Below, piece after piece: positions 27,285 through 36,712 of a stretch of DNA of 64,000 nt. The position numbers and the translations under genes are program-made. Position 1 is the first letter of the stretch. Every line of letters begins with the position of its first letter. This DNA is from Frankia sp. QA3 (GTDB lineage Bacteria > Actinomycetota > Actinomycetes > Frankiales > Frankiaceae): contig NZ_CM001489.1 in NCBI RefSeq assembly GCF_000262465.1, positions 5,863,710-5,927,709 of the forward strand, given 5' to 3'. The notes under the pieces are model-generated. The model made no database searches and was not told where the DNA came from. It saw nothing but the letters and a program-made list of their open reading frames with translations.

Positions 27285-27425
27285 GTCTGTGTGCCTCTCG
27301 ATCCATGTCGGCGCCGCGGACGGTGCGTGCGAGCCGACCTCGTGGGGTGGAACCTCTCGGTGGACCGGCTCTCCCAGGATCACCCGGAGAGCGCGGTTCC
27401 GCTAACGCTAGGACGTATCAGTAGG

Positions 27426-27444
27426 TTGAGCCTGTGTGACTCAT
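27426..27444. promoter_or_regulatory. HAIR operator 1 upstream of dnaK
   Basis: TTGAGC, seven bases, ACTCAT: matches the HAIR consensus except at the inner and outer edges. It lies about 142 bases upstream of the dnaK start codon. Confidence 0.85.
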
Positions 27445-27474
27445 GATGACGGCTCCAAGCATAACCCGACAGAG

Positions 27475-27494
27475 GTGAGTCATCCAGACTCAAC
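27475..27494. promoter_or_regulatory. HAIR operator 2 upstream of dnaK
   Basis: GTGAGT, seven bases, ACTCAAC: a closer match to the HspR-associated inverted repeat. Together with operator 1 it brackets about 30 bases in which the heat-shock promoter may lie; centre-to-centre spacing is about 50 bases. Confidence 0.87.
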
Positions 27495-27872
27495 TTTGCG
27501 ATCCTCGGCGGGATTCCCACCCGAGGCGGTCGGCGGGGGTCGCCGACCGGTGGCGCGGCGGGTCGTATCCAGCCTCCCGGCGAATGGCGGGCGCGGACGG
27601 GCGTCACCGCGCGGGGTCGCCCGGCCGGGCGGCGCGGGAACCTCCCGTCGGGCGCCGCGGGACCCCCCGGTCGTGGACACGCGAACCTCGGCTGCGGGTG
27701 GCGGCGCCTCGGCCGCGGGTGGCGTCCGGTAAGCGCTGGCCAGGGGCGCGGGAGCCTAGGCGACGGCCGGCGTTCGGGAGACTGCGGGCACGCCGCAGGC
27801 CCGACCCCGCCGCGCCGGGTCATGGTCCGGCGGGCGGCGTCGGGCGCGGGAATCGTGGCGGGCGGTGCCCGG
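27495..27872. other. Gene-free stretch upstream of the dnaK operators
   Basis: About 380 very GC-rich bases beyond the HAIR sites, up to the stop of the NERD-domain gene. I see no coding frame with a start signal and no clear terminator. Confidence 0.4.
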
Positions 27873-29129
27873 TCAGGAGCCGGCGGGCGGCTGCGGCTTC
27901 GCGTCTCCGGACGGGGAGCTGTCGGGCGGGTCGCCCGCGGTGCCCGCGGCGCCGGTCCGGGGTGGCTCGGGGGCTTCCCGCGGCGGGCGCACGGCGGCCA
28001 GGATGCGGCCCCGGCGAGCGCCGGCGCGTGGCCGGGCGCCCCCGCCGCCCGGCGCGGCCAGGCCGATCGAGGTCACCGGGCCGCCGGAGGCGTCGGGCAG
28101 TCCGTCTTCGCCGAGGTCGGCGGCCTCGGCAGGGGCCTCGCGGCCCGGGACGGCCAGCGGCATCCCGGTCCGCTCGCTGAGGTCGGCCTGCCGGCCCAGG
28201 TCGGCCTCGATCTGGGCAAGCCGGTCGAGCATGTCGCTGGCGTCGCCGTCGCGCTCGCGGATGGTGCGCAGCGCGTCCATCAGGGTCAGCCACTGGTCGC
28301 GGTCGACGGTGACCTGGTCGGCCAGCCGGTTGGCGGAGAAGGCCGGGAACAGCCGCTCGGACGCGGCGATGATCTGCCGTACCTCGCCGGGGTTGAGCCG
28401 GCCGGGCTTGTGCCGGATGAAGTTGGCGACGTCCTTGATACTGATGATCGTCACGCCGTCGAGGGCGCCGTCGCTCCACAGCACGTTGGCCTCGACCATC
28501 ACCAGGATCGGATTGACCGGAATCTTGAGCATCGGCAGCGCGGCCCGGATCTGGCTGCGGACCTCGCCACCCAGCCAGGAGGCTCGGTCGATCACCGGCT
28601 TGAGCGACTCGCCGTCGCAGATCGCCCCGCCCTTGGTGTAGCGCACAGTCCCCTTGCTGTTGTCGCTACCGATCACCATCACCCCGCCGGGCCCGATCAC
28701 GAGGTGACCGATGGTCGCCTCGGAGTACGGCACGGCCCGGTCGTGGAGGATGATGTAGCCCTGTCGGCGCAGCCGGGCGATGGCCCGGGCGGTCTTGCGC
28801 TCGGCCTCGGCGCCCTCGCGCAGCGACTCGATGTCCGGCGCGGTGCCGTACGCGGCGATGATGATGCCGGCCGGCCAGGCCAGGAAGACCAGGAAGAACA
28901 CGGCGATCGCGATGCCGGGCTGGCCGACCCCGAAGCCGATGACCAGGGCGAGGACGAGGCCGACCACCGCGGCCCGCGCCGCGATGCGGGGGACCTGCCG
29001 CGTCAGCCGGTCCCGCCGGACCAGTGCCTGGTTCTCCCGGGCCCGCTGGTACTCCGTCTGCAGGGACTGCCCGGGACGGCCGACTCGGGTCATCGTCGGC
29101 CGGGTGATCGTTGCCATCGTGCCCACCAT
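27873..29129 (-). CDS. NERD-domain membrane protein
   Basis: 418 residues. A basic N-terminus is followed by a pair of membrane helices (about 50-90: VVGLVLALVIGFGV, AIAVFFLVFLAWPAGIIIAAYG). A NERD-like nuclease-related domain starts at about 105 (ESLREGAEAERKTARAIARL, then YIILHDRAVPYSEATIGHLVIGPGGVMVI). The Glu after GAEAER and the acidic residue expected after the HLVIGPGGV strand (seen as GSDN) are the positions to inspect for activity. A helical region and an Arg/Pro-rich tail of about 60 residues follow. An alternative ATG at 29117 would remove four residues. Single gene; role unknown. Confidence 0.85.
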   Translation of the reverse strand: MVGTMATITRPTMTRVGRPGQSLQTEYQRARENQALVRRDRLTRQVPRIAARAAVVGLVLALVIGFGVGQPGIAIAVFFLVFLAWPAGIIIAAYGTAPDIESLREGAEAERKTARAIARLRRQGYIILHDRAVPYSEATIGHLVIGPGGVMVIGSDNSKGTVRYTKGGAICDGESLKPVIDRASWLGGEVRSQIRAALPMLKIPVNPILVMVEANVLWSDGALDGVTIISIKDVANFIRHKPGRLNPGEVRQIIAASERLFPAFSANRLADQVTVDRDQWLTLMDALRTIRERDGDASDMLDRLAQIEADLGRQADLSERTGMPLAVPGREAPAEAADLGEDGLPDASGGPVTSIGLAAPGGGGARPRAGARRGRILAAVRPPREAPEPPRTGAAGTAGDPPDSSPSGDAKPQPPAGS

Positions 29130-29779
29130 GGTTCGCAGGAGTCGTCAACGTTGGTAGGGGCCCGTCCGCCGGGAACGCCGGGCATCGTCGCGACAGCGCT
29201 GGCACCAGACCCGCGCACGCCTCGGGGAAGCATGCACCGCGGAACACACGATCGCCCGGTCACCGCGGGCGAAGGGCCGTCCCTATGGTGCGTCGAAGGT
29301 CCTTGTAGCACAAGGGTTGACATCATCGACTCGGGTGCCTTCGCGGCGCGGCGCGGCGCGGACGTGGTCGGGACGGGGTCGGGACGGTGCTGGCGCCGCG
29401 ACCGCCGGCGTCCGCCCGCCGCGACCGGCGCGGGTGTGCGGATGCGTGACGGCGCGGTAGTCGTGGCGATGCGAGGCGTTGCGCGTCGGTTGGGCATCTG
29501 CCACTGAAAGTAGCAGTCCAGAGCACCTGGCGCGGGTGATCGGACCTTCGGACCCCCTATATCGGGCCGCTCGGACCACGTCGTGGCAGGGTCGGTGGTA
29601 GGCGGGCTCGCCGCCGGCTCCGAAGTCACCGCTGTCCGCATCCGGATTTGCGAGAACGACTTCGGCCGGCGGATGGGACGGGGCTCGTCGAACGGGTGGT
29701 GCGGATCACTCGTCCCATTTTGTTACTGGCCGGTACGAGTAGGCTCACCCGCGATGGTGGGTGCCAGATGGAGGATGCT
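29130..29779. other. Divergent intergenic region
   Basis: About 650 bases between the divergent NERD and Fe-S reductase genes. GC falls to ordinary levels around 29560-29760, where the promoter of the Fe-S reductase gene is expected. No coding frame has a ribosome binding site. Confidence 0.45.
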
Positions 29780-31981
29780 GTGAGAATTGCGATCGGTGGA
29801 GCGATCACGCTGATCGCTCTCGCGGTAGCCGGACGCCGGGTGTTCTGGCTGTTCCGGCTGATCAGGTCGGGACAGCCGGCGCAGGGCCGGCTGGACGACC
29901 TGCCGAAGCGCATCTGGACCGAGATCAGCGAGGTCGGCGGTCAACGGAAGCTGTTGAAGTGGTCGGTGCCGGGCATCGCGCACTTCTTCACCTTCTGGGG
30001 CTTCACGATCCTGCTGTTGACCGTCATCGAGGCTTATGGCGGCTTGTTCGACGACGACTTCCACATCCCCGGGTTCGGTCACTGGGCGGCCATCGGCTTC
30101 CTGGAGGACTTCTTCTCCGTGGCGGTGCTCGCCGGGCTGCTCGCCTTCACGATCATCCGGATCAAGAACGCCCCCGCCCGGCTGGAGCGCAAGTCGCGTT
30201 TCTACGGCTCGCACACCGGTCCGGCCTGGGTCATCCTCGGCCTGATCACCGCCGTCGTCGGGACCCTGCTGATCTACCGTGGCGCCCAGTACAACACCGG
30301 GAACCTGCCGCAGGGCCAGACCAAGTGGGCCTTCGCCTCCTACGTCGTCAGCCGGATCTTCTCGGGCCTCTCGCACGACGTGAACGAGGACATCGAGACG
30401 GCCTTCCTGCTGCTCAACATCGCCGTCATCATGGGCTTCTCCGTGCTGGTGGTGTACTCCAAGCACCTGCACATCGGCCTGGCCCCGATCAACGTCGTGC
30501 TCAAGCGCGAGCCGGTGGCCCTCGGCCCGCTCGGCAGCACCCCCGACATCGAGAAGCTGATGGACGAGGACGAGCCGATCGTCGGCGTCGGCAAGGTCGA
30601 GGACTTCACCTGGAAGGCGATGCTCGACTTCGCCACCTGCACCGAGTGCGGGCGCTGCCAGAGCCAGTGCCCCGCCTGGAACACCGGCAAGCCGCTGTCG
30701 CCGAAGCTGCTGATCATGGACCTGCGCGACCACCTGTTCGCCAAGGCTCCCTACCTGCTGTCCGCCAAGGGCGAGGCCGAGGGAGAGCAGGCGCCGAAGG
30801 CGGTCACCGGGGTCTCCGAGGACGCCCACGCCCACCACGGCGTGCCCGAGTCCGGCTTCGGCCGGGTGCCCGAGCCCGGCCAGCCGCAGGTGGACCGGCC
30901 GCTCGTCGGGACCGCGGAGGAGGGCGGGGTCATCGACCCCGACGTGCTGTGGTCGTGCACCAACTGCGGCGCCTGCGTCGAGCAGTGCCCGGTGGACATC
31001 GAGCACGTCGACCACATCGTCGACATGCGCCGCTACCAGGTGATGATCGAGTCGGCGTTCCCGTCCGAGGCCGGCGTCATGCTGCGCAACCTGGAGAACA
31101 ACGGCAACCCCTGGGGCGTGTCGCAGCGGACCCGCACCGAGTGGACCGAGGGCCTGCCCTTCGAGGTGCGGATCATCGGCGACGGCGAGCAGATCCCCGA
31201 GGACGTCGAGTACCTGTACTGGGTCGGCTGCGCCGGTGCCATCGAGGACCGGGCGAAGAAGGTCGCGCGGGCCTTCGCCGAGCTGCTGCACACCGCGGGC
31301 GTCGAGTTCGCGATCCTCGGCACCAACGAGTCCTGCACCGGTGACCCGGCCCGCCGGCTCGGCAACGAGTACCTCTACCAGGAGATGGCCAAGGCGAACA
31401 TCGAGCTGCTGAACGAGACGGGCGTCAAGAAGATCGTCGCGACCTGCCCGCACTGCTTCAACAGCCTCGCCCGGGAGTACTCCTCGCTCGGCGGCGAGTA
31501 CGAGGTCGTCCACCACACCCAGCTGCTCGGCAAGCTCGTCGAGGAGCGCAAGCTGGTGCCGGTCACCCCGATCGACTCCTCGGTCACCTACCACGACCCG
31601 TGTTTCCTCGGCCGACACAACAAGGTCTACACCCCGCCGCGGGAGATCCTGGAGGCCATCCCCGGCATCCGGGGCCAGGAGATGCACCGCTGCAAGGACC
31701 GCGGCTTCTGCTGCGGCGCCGGCGGCGCGCGGATGTGGATGGAGGAGAAGATCGGCAAGCGGGTCAACGTCGACCGGATGGAAGAGGCCCTCGGTCTCGA
31801 CCCGGACGTCGTGTCCACCGCGTGCCCGTTCTGCATCGTGATGCTCACCGACGCCGTCACCGAGAAGAAGCTCGCCGGTGAGGCGAAGGAGAGCGTCGAG
31901 GTGCTCGACGTCTCGCAGCTGCTGGCCCGCTCGCTGGCCCCGGCGACCCCGGCGGCGGCCCCCGCCGAGCCCGTCGGCTGA
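29780..31981 (+). CDS. Membrane-bound Fe-S/CCG-domain oxidoreductase
   Basis: 733-residue HdrD/GlpC-like reductase fused to a membrane anchor. The N-terminal 230 residues hold about five membrane helices (for example ITLIALAVAGRRVFWLF and FTFWGFTILLLTVIEAYGG). Two 4Fe-4S motifs follow: CTECGRCQSQCP near residue 287 and CTNCGACVEQCP near residue 393. Two cysteine-rich CCG blocks form the C-terminal half (the GCAGAIED region with NESCTGD and TCPHCFNSL, then YHDPCFLGR, FCCGAGGARMW and ACPFC). It resembles the mycobacterial Rv0338c family. Likely passes electrons between a quinone pool and an unknown partner. GTG 29780 sits five bases after GGAGG. A strong terminator follows. Confidence 0.92.
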   Translation: MRIAIGGAITLIALAVAGRRVFWLFRLIRSGQPAQGRLDDLPKRIWTEISEVGGQRKLLKWSVPGIAHFFTFWGFTILLLTVIEAYGGLFDDDFHIPGFGHWAAIGFLEDFFSVAVLAGLLAFTIIRIKNAPARLERKSRFYGSHTGPAWVILGLITAVVGTLLIYRGAQYNTGNLPQGQTKWAFASYVVSRIFSGLSHDVNEDIETAFLLLNIAVIMGFSVLVVYSKHLHIGLAPINVVLKREPVALGPLGSTPDIEKLMDEDEPIVGVGKVEDFTWKAMLDFATCTECGRCQSQCPAWNTGKPLSPKLLIMDLRDHLFAKAPYLLSAKGEAEGEQAPKAVTGVSEDAHAHHGVPESGFGRVPEPGQPQVDRPLVGTAEEGGVIDPDVLWSCTNCGACVEQCPVDIEHVDHIVDMRRYQVMIESAFPSEAGVMLRNLENNGNPWGVSQRTRTEWTEGLPFEVRIIGDGEQIPEDVEYLYWVGCAGAIEDRAKKVARAFAELLHTAGVEFAILGTNESCTGDPARRLGNEYLYQEMAKANIELLNETGVKKIVATCPHCFNSLAREYSSLGGEYEVVHHTQLLGKLVEERKLVPVTPIDSSVTYHDPCFLGRHNKVYTPPREILEAIPGIRGQEMHRCKDRGFCCGAGGARMWMEEKIGKRVNVDRMEEALGLDPDVVSTACPFCIVMLTDAVTEKKLAGEAKESVEVLDVSQLLARSLAPATPAAAPAEPVG

Positions 31982-32006
31982 CCTGCGGCCAACCCCGTCA
32001 TCCCCG

Positions 32007-32052
32007 CGACCCGGGACCCTCGCCACCCGCGAGAGTCCCGGGTCGTTCTTGA
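32007..32052 (+). terminator. Terminator of the Fe-S reductase gene
   Basis: CGACCCGGGAC and GTCCCGGGTCG are perfect 11-base arms with an inner CTCG/CGAG extension; the stem is followed by TTCTTGATAG. It lies 26 bases after the stop. Confidence 0.85.
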
Positions 32053-32081
32053 TAGTTCCGGCTTCCCTGCCCTGCCGGCCA

Positions 32082-32133
32082 CCCTGCCTGTCCAGAGGGA
32101 TAAAACGGACGCGAAACCTCTGGACAGGCAGGG
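32082..32133. repeat. Perfect 17-bp inverted repeat with AT-rich loop
   Basis: CCCTGCCTGTCCAGAGG at 32082-32098 is exactly complementary to 32117-32133, around an 18-base loop (GATAAAACGGACGCGAAA). It lies between the convergent Fe-S reductase and dcd genes, just past a complete terminator, and has no T-tract of its own. It is too long for a normal operator and could be a structured RNA, a second terminator or a small repeat element. Confidence 0.9.
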
Positions 32134-32234
32134 ACCCGGAGGCGGAAGGCCGCGGCGGTCGGTGAGGGTCGTGCGTGAGTCCGGCGGGTCGGGCGGGCGG
32201 CAGGTCCGGGCCGGCGGCGGGGTCCGCGGGCGGG

Positions 32235-32834
32235 TCAGCCGGGGGGGAGCTCCCCGTTCGGGACGGGGGCGCGGGTGAAGTCGCGGTAGGCGCGGGACGG
32301 GGTCGGACCGCGCTGGCCCTGGTAGCGGGAGCCGTAGACGGCCGAGCCGTAGGAGTGCTCGGCCGGCGAGGTCAGCCGGAACAGGCACAGCTGGCCGATC
32401 TTCATGCCCGGCCAGAGTTTGATCGGCAGCGTCGCGACGTTCGACAGCTCCAGCGTGACGTGCCCGGAGAAGCCGGGATCGATGAAGCCGGCCGTCGAGT
32501 GCGTGAGCAGCCCGAGCCGGCCCAGGCTCGACTTCCCCTCCAGCCGGCCCGCCAGGTCGTCCGGCAGGGTGACGATCTCCAGCGTCGAGCCGAGCACGAA
32601 CTCGCCCGGATGCAGCACGAACGGCTCGTCGCCGTCCGGCGCGATGAGCTCGGTGAGATCCTCCTGCTCGATCGACGGGTCGATGTGGCTGTACCGGTGG
32701 TTGGCGAAGACCCGGAACCAGCGGTCCAGCCTCAGGTCGATGCTGGACGGCTGGATCAGGGCGGGGTCGTGGGGATCGAGGCGGATCCGGCCCGCGGTGA
32801 TCTCGGTCCGGATGTCCCGGTCGGACAACAGCAC
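32235..32834 (-). CDS. dcd: dCTP deaminase
   Basis: 199-residue trimeric nucleotide-pool enzyme; actinobacterial members are usually bifunctional and convert dCTP to dUMP. Landmarks: LLSDRDIRTEI start, LIQPSSIDLRLDRWFRVF, HPGEFVLGSTLE, GKSSLGRLGLLTHSTAGFID and PGFSGHVTLELSN with the catalytic Glu, then MKIGQLCLFRL. I chose the GTG at 32834 because it gives the family's N-terminus; the longer frame adds 12 unlikely residues. The C-terminus carries the YQGQRGPTPSR block of the active-site flap. Confidence 0.95.
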   Translation of the reverse strand: MLLSDRDIRTEITAGRIRLDPHDPALIQPSSIDLRLDRWFRVFANHRYSHIDPSIEQEDLTELIAPDGDEPFVLHPGEFVLGSTLEIVTLPDDLAGRLEGKSSLGRLGLLTHSTAGFIDPGFSGHVTLELSNVATLPIKLWPGMKIGQLCLFRLTSPAEHSYGSAVYGSRYQGQRGPTPSRAYRDFTRAPVPNGELPPG

Positions 32835-33029
32835 GCCGTGGACGTTAGAGCATGCGCGGTCGATCTTCACCGCCCGTCCGCCCGGCCGGCCACCGGCCGG
32901 GAGCTCGATCGAGGGGAGTGAGACGTAGCGTGACAGGGGTAGGAGAGACGTGTCCGCTCGGGGAACGCCCGGCCGGAACGGGGCGTCCCCGGCGGAAAGG
33001 CGGGGAATGCAGACACAGGCGGGAGAAGC

Positions 33030-33809
33030 ATGCTCGGGCTACCCGATCACATCCAGGCGTGCCTGTTCGATCTCGATGGTGTGCTCACCAATACCGCGAC
33101 GGTGCACGCGGCCGCGTGGAAGGAGATGTTCGACGACTTCCTGGAGAACTGGGCCAGCCGGTCCGGTGACCCGTTCGTCCCGTTTGACGTCGGCCGGGAC
33201 TACGGCGAATACGTCGACGGCCGGCCCCGGGCCGACGGGGTGCGCGCTTTTCTCGCCGCCCGCCACATCCGGTTGCCCGAGGGGACCGCGGACGACCCGC
33301 CGTCCGCGCTGACCGTGAACGCGCTGTCCAACCGCAAGAACATCCTGCTCCTGGAGCGGATCAGGACCGACGGCGTGAAGGTCTACCCGGGCTCGAGGAC
33401 CTACCTGGAGGAGCTGGCGAAGCACGGGGTGCCCCGGGCCGTGGTCTCCTCCAGCGCCAACTGCGTGGAGGTGCTGCGGTCCACCGGCCTCGACGCCCTC
33501 GTCGACGCCGTCGTCGACGGCGTGGTCGCGGCCCGGGAGCACCTGGCCGGCAAGCCGGCGCCGGACACCTTCCTCGCCGGCGCCAAGCTGCTCGGTGTGC
33601 CACCGGAGCGGGCAGTGGTGTTCGAGGACGCCCTGGCCGGCGTTGAGGCCGGCCGGGCCGGCGGCTTCGGCTATGTGGTCGGCGTCGATCGGGTCGGGGA
33701 GGGGCACGCCGAGCAGCTGCGCAAGCACGGTGCCGACGTCGTCGTCGAGGACCTGGCCGATCTGCTCGCGCCGTCCGCGCCGTCCGGCCCCGGACGCGGC
33801 CCGGCATGA
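33030..33809 (+). CDS. Beta-phosphoglucomutase (HAD superfamily)
   Basis: 259-residue HAD phosphatase-fold mutase. The nucleophile motif FDLDGVLTNTATVHAAAWK supplies Asp14 and Asp16. The cap region includes RPRADGVRAFLAARHI, where the RPR-x-DG signature separates beta-phosphoglucomutases from ordinary phosphatases. Motif II is VVSSSANC, the Lys is in GKPAPDTFL, and motif III is VVFEDALAGVEAGRAG. It overlaps the following GH65 gene by ATGA. The enzyme isomerises beta-glucose 1-phosphate to glucose 6-phosphate, which fits exactly with a glycoside phosphorylase partner. ATG 33030 follows GGGAGAAG. Confidence 0.94.
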   Translation: MLGLPDHIQACLFDLDGVLTNTATVHAAAWKEMFDDFLENWASRSGDPFVPFDVGRDYGEYVDGRPRADGVRAFLAARHIRLPEGTADDPPSALTVNALSNRKNILLLERIRTDGVKVYPGSRTYLEELAKHGVPRAVVSSSANCVEVLRSTGLDALVDAVVDGVVAAREHLAGKPAPDTFLAGAKLLGVPPERAVVFEDALAGVEAGRAGGFGYVVGVDRVGEGHAEQLRKHGADVVVEDLADLLAPSAPSGPGRGPA

Positions 33810-36322
33810 TCGACAAAGCGTCCTACCTGATCGAGCCGTGGGCGATCCGGGAATCCGGGGTCGACCTCTACGATCTCGGCCGGTCCGAATCGTTGTTCGC
33901 TTTGTCCAACGGCCATATCGGGCTGCGCGGAAATCTCGACGAGGGCGATCCGCACGGCCTGCCCGGCTCCTACCTGAACTCCGTGCACGAACTGCGTCCC
34001 TTGCCGTACGCCGAGGCTGGGTATGGCTATCCGGAATCCGGCCAGACGGTCATCAACGTCACCGACGGCAAGATCATCCGGTTGCTGGTGGACGACGAGC
34101 CGTTCGACATCCGGTACGGCGAACTGCGTTCGCATCAGCGGATGATCGATTTCCGGGAGGGCGTGCTCCGCCGCGACGTGGAATGGGTCTCACCGGCCGG
34201 CCAGATGATCCGGGTGCATTCCGAGCGGCTGGTGTCGTTCTCCCAGCGCTCCATCGCCGCCTTCTACTACGAGATCGAGGCGATCGGCGATCCGGCCCGG
34301 GTCGTCATCCAGTCGGAGCTGGTGGCCAACGAGCAGCTCCCGACCTGGCGCGGTGACCCGCGGGCCGCCGCCGTGCTGGAGTCGCCGCTGGTCTCCGAGC
34401 GCCACCGTGCCGACGGGACCAAGGTCGAGACCGTCCACATCACCCGGCACAGCGAGATCCGGGTCGCCGCTGCCATGGACCACCATTTCGAGGGGCCCGA
34501 CTCGCTGGGCATCTCCTCGGAGAGCGAGCCGGACGCCGGCCGGGTCACGGCCACGGTCGTGCTCCTGCCCGGCCAGAAGCTGCGGATGGTCAAATGGCTC
34601 GCCTACGGCTGGTCCGAGCAGCGGTCCCTGCCGGCGCTGCGCGACCAGGCCGCGGCCGCGCTCGTCGCCGCCCGCCAGACCGGCTGGGGCGGGCTGGTGC
34701 GCGAGCAGAAGGAGTACCTCGACGCGTTCTGGCGCCGCGCCGACGTCGAGGTAGGCGGCGACCCGGAGGTCCAGCAGGCCGTCCGGTTCGCGCTGTTCCA
34801 CGTCCTGCAGTCGGCCGCCCGGGCCGAGCGGCGCGCCATCCCGGCGAAGGGCCTGACCGGTCCGGGCTACGACGGGCACGCGTTCTGGGATTCCGAGACC
34901 TACGTGCTGCCGGTGCTGACCTACACCGCCCCCGCTGCCGCCGGCGACGCGCTGCGCTGGCGGCACGCGACCCTGCCGCTGGCACGGGAGCGGGCCGAGC
35001 TGCTCGACCTCGCCGGCGCGGCCTTCCCCTGGCGCACCATCCACGGCGAGGAGTGCTCCGGGTACTGGCCGGCGGGGACGGCGGCGTTCCACGTCAACGC
35101 CGACATCGCCGACGCGGTCGCCCGCTACGTCAACGTCACCGAGGACGAGCGGTTCGAGCGCGAGGTCGGCCTGGAGATCCTGGTCGAAACGGCCCGCCTG
35201 TGGCGCTCGCTGGGCCACCACGACCTCGACGGCCGGTTCCGCATCGACGGCGTCACCGGACCGGACGAGTACTCGGCGATCGCCGACAACAACGTCTACA
35301 CGAATCTGATGGCGCAGCGGAACCTCATCGCCGCCGCGGACGCCGCCCGCCGTCATCCCGACCGCGCCGCCGAGCTCGGCGTGGACGCCGAGGTGACGGC
35401 CTCCTGGCGGGACGCGGCCGAGGACATGTTCATCCCCTACGACCCCCATCTCGGGGTCCACCCGCAGTCCGAGGGATTCACCGAGCACCAGGTCTGGGAC
35501 TTCGAGCACACCACGCCCGACCAGTACCCGCTGCTGCTGCACTTCCCCTACTTCGACCTCTACCGCAAGCAGGTCGTCAAGCAGGCGGACCTCGTGCTCG
35601 CGATGCAGCGCTGCGGCGACGCGTTCACCATGGACGAGAAGATCCGCAACTTCGCCTACTACGAGGCGCTGACCGTCCGTGACTCGTCGCTGTCGGCCTG
35701 CTGCCAGGCGGTGATGGCCGCCGAGTGCGGCCACCTCTCCCTCGCCCACGACTACCTGCGCGAGGCCGCGCTGATGGACCTGCGCGACATCGAGCACAAC
35801 ACCGGCGACGGCCTGCACATGGCGTCGCTCGCGGGCAGCTGGATCGCTCTCGTGGAGGGCTTCGGCGGCCTGCGCGACGGCGGCGAGGTCATCGCCTTCT
35901 CCCCCCGCCTGCCCGAGGGCCTGACCAGGCTCGCCTTCGGCCTGTGCGTGCGCGGACGCCACCTGCGGGTGGAGGTGTCCGACGCGACGGCCACCTACAC
36001 CGTCTCGGAGGGCCCGGCGATGACCCTGCTCCACCACGGCCAGACGGTGCGGGTCCAGCCCCGCGACCCGGTGAGCCTGGACGTGCCGCCCGCCCCCGTG
36101 CTGGAACGCCCCAGACAGCCCCCTGGCCGCGAGCCGCTGCGCTTCCTGCGCCCGCCCGGCGAGGGCAGCCAGCCGAGCCCCGGCGTGGGCTCCAGCGCGG
36201 GTGGCGCCGCCAGCATCGGCGGCGGCCACGGCGGTGTCGGCGGCCACACCGGCGGCCGCGGCGGTGTCGGCAGCGCCGCTGGTGCAGTCCCTTCCAGTAC
36301 CGGCAGCAGCGTGGACGGCTGA
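33806..36322 (+). CDS. GH65 glycoside phosphorylase (maltose/trehalose/kojibiose type)
   Basis: 838-residue cytosolic inverting phosphorylase of glycoside hydrolase family 65. The N-terminal beta-sandwich starts with the typical ESLFALSNGHIGLRGNLDEG. The (alpha/alpha)6 barrel carries HAFWDSETYVLPV and the general-acid Glu in GVTGPDEY at about residue 488, followed by NNVYTNLMA. KQADLVLAM contributes to phosphate binding. A 60-residue Gly/Ser-rich tail after RFLRPPGEG lengthens it beyond the usual 750-800. Translationally coupled to the beta-phosphoglucomutase gene, so the products are free glucose and glucose 6-phosphate. Which disaccharide is used cannot be decided by eye; trehalose or maltose are the likeliest. 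Confidence 0.94.
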   Translation: MIDKASYLIEPWAIRESGVDLYDLGRSESLFALSNGHIGLRGNLDEGDPHGLPGSYLNSVHELRPLPYAEAGYGYPESGQTVINVTDGKIIRLLVDDEPFDIRYGELRSHQRMIDFREGVLRRDVEWVSPAGQMIRVHSERLVSFSQRSIAAFYYEIEAIGDPARVVIQSELVANEQLPTWRGDPRAAAVLESPLVSERHRADGTKVETVHITRHSEIRVAAAMDHHFEGPDSLGISSESEPDAGRVTATVVLLPGQKLRMVKWLAYGWSEQRSLPALRDQAAAALVAARQTGWGGLVREQKEYLDAFWRRADVEVGGDPEVQQAVRFALFHVLQSAARAERRAIPAKGLTGPGYDGHAFWDSETYVLPVLTYTAPAAAGDALRWRHATLPLARERAELLDLAGAAFPWRTIHGEECSGYWPAGTAAFHVNADIADAVARYVNVTEDERFEREVGLEILVETARLWRSLGHHDLDGRFRIDGVTGPDEYSAIADNNVYTNLMAQRNLIAAADAARRHPDRAAELGVDAEVTASWRDAAEDMFIPYDPHLGVHPQSEGFTEHQVWDFEHTTPDQYPLLLHFPYFDLYRKQVVKQADLVLAMQRCGDAFTMDEKIRNFAYYEALTVRDSSLSACCQAVMAAECGHLSLAHDYLREAALMDLRDIEHNTGDGLHMASLAGSWIALVEGFGGLRDGGEVIAFSPRLPEGLTRLAFGLCVRGRHLRVEVSDATATYTVSEGPAMTLLHHGQTVRVQPRDPVSLDVPPAPVLERPRQPPGREPLRFLRPPGEGSQPSPGVGSSAGGAASIGGGHGGVGGHTGGRGGVGSAAGAVPSSTGSSVDG

Positions 36323-36407
36323 GCGCGCGACGGCGGGCGCGGGGGCTTTCCCGCGCCCCCGCCGCGCCGCGCCAGCCCATCCATCCGGTACGATGCGGAT
36401 GCACCAT

Positions 36408-36481
36408 GCGGGCGTAGTTCAGAGGCAGAACACGAGCTTCCCAAGCTTGCAACGCGGGTTCGATTCCCGTCGCCCGCTCCA
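36408..36481 (+). tRNA. tRNA-Gly (anticodon CCC)
   Basis: Complete cloverleaf: acceptor GCGGGCG with CGCCCGC, D-arm GTTC/GAAC, anticodon stem CGAGC/GCTTG with loop TTCCCAA giving anticodon CCC at 36440-36442, and T-arm CGGGTTCGATTCCCG. T is the discriminator base, and the CCA end is encoded (36479-36481). It reads GGG codons, which are frequent in this GC-rich genome. Confidence 0.97.
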
Positions 36482-36536
36482 CTTTGGGAGTCGTCTGTCA
36501 GACGAGGTCTGACCAGGGCGTTTCGCAATGTCTGTC

Positions 36537-36553
36537 GGGGGGCCGAGCCCCCC
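36537..36553 (+). terminator. GGGGGGC/GCCCCCC hairpin after tRNA-Gly
   Basis: A very stable seven-base stem with a CGA loop, 56 bases after the tRNA. No T-tract follows, but a second hairpin (GGGCT/AGCCC at 36603-36618), followed by ATTCTGATC, could complete termination. Confidence 0.55.
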
Positions 36554-36712
36554 GGAACCCCCCACGATTGCGGTGTGGTGTGGGGTGGTGCGCTGGGCTC
36601 GGGGGCTTGTAGTAGCCCATTCTGATCACTTATTCGTGGTGGATCTACCGTGACTCTGGGCGGCCGTTCGGCCGGGTATCGGGGTTGACGGCCGGGCTGT
36701 GGGCGGCACTGC

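Noticed and set aside
29723..32026. Long minus-strand frame opposite the Fe-S reductase gene
   Set aside because: Exact antisense of a gene with clear 4Fe-4S and CCG motifs; composition typical of GC-driven shadow frames.
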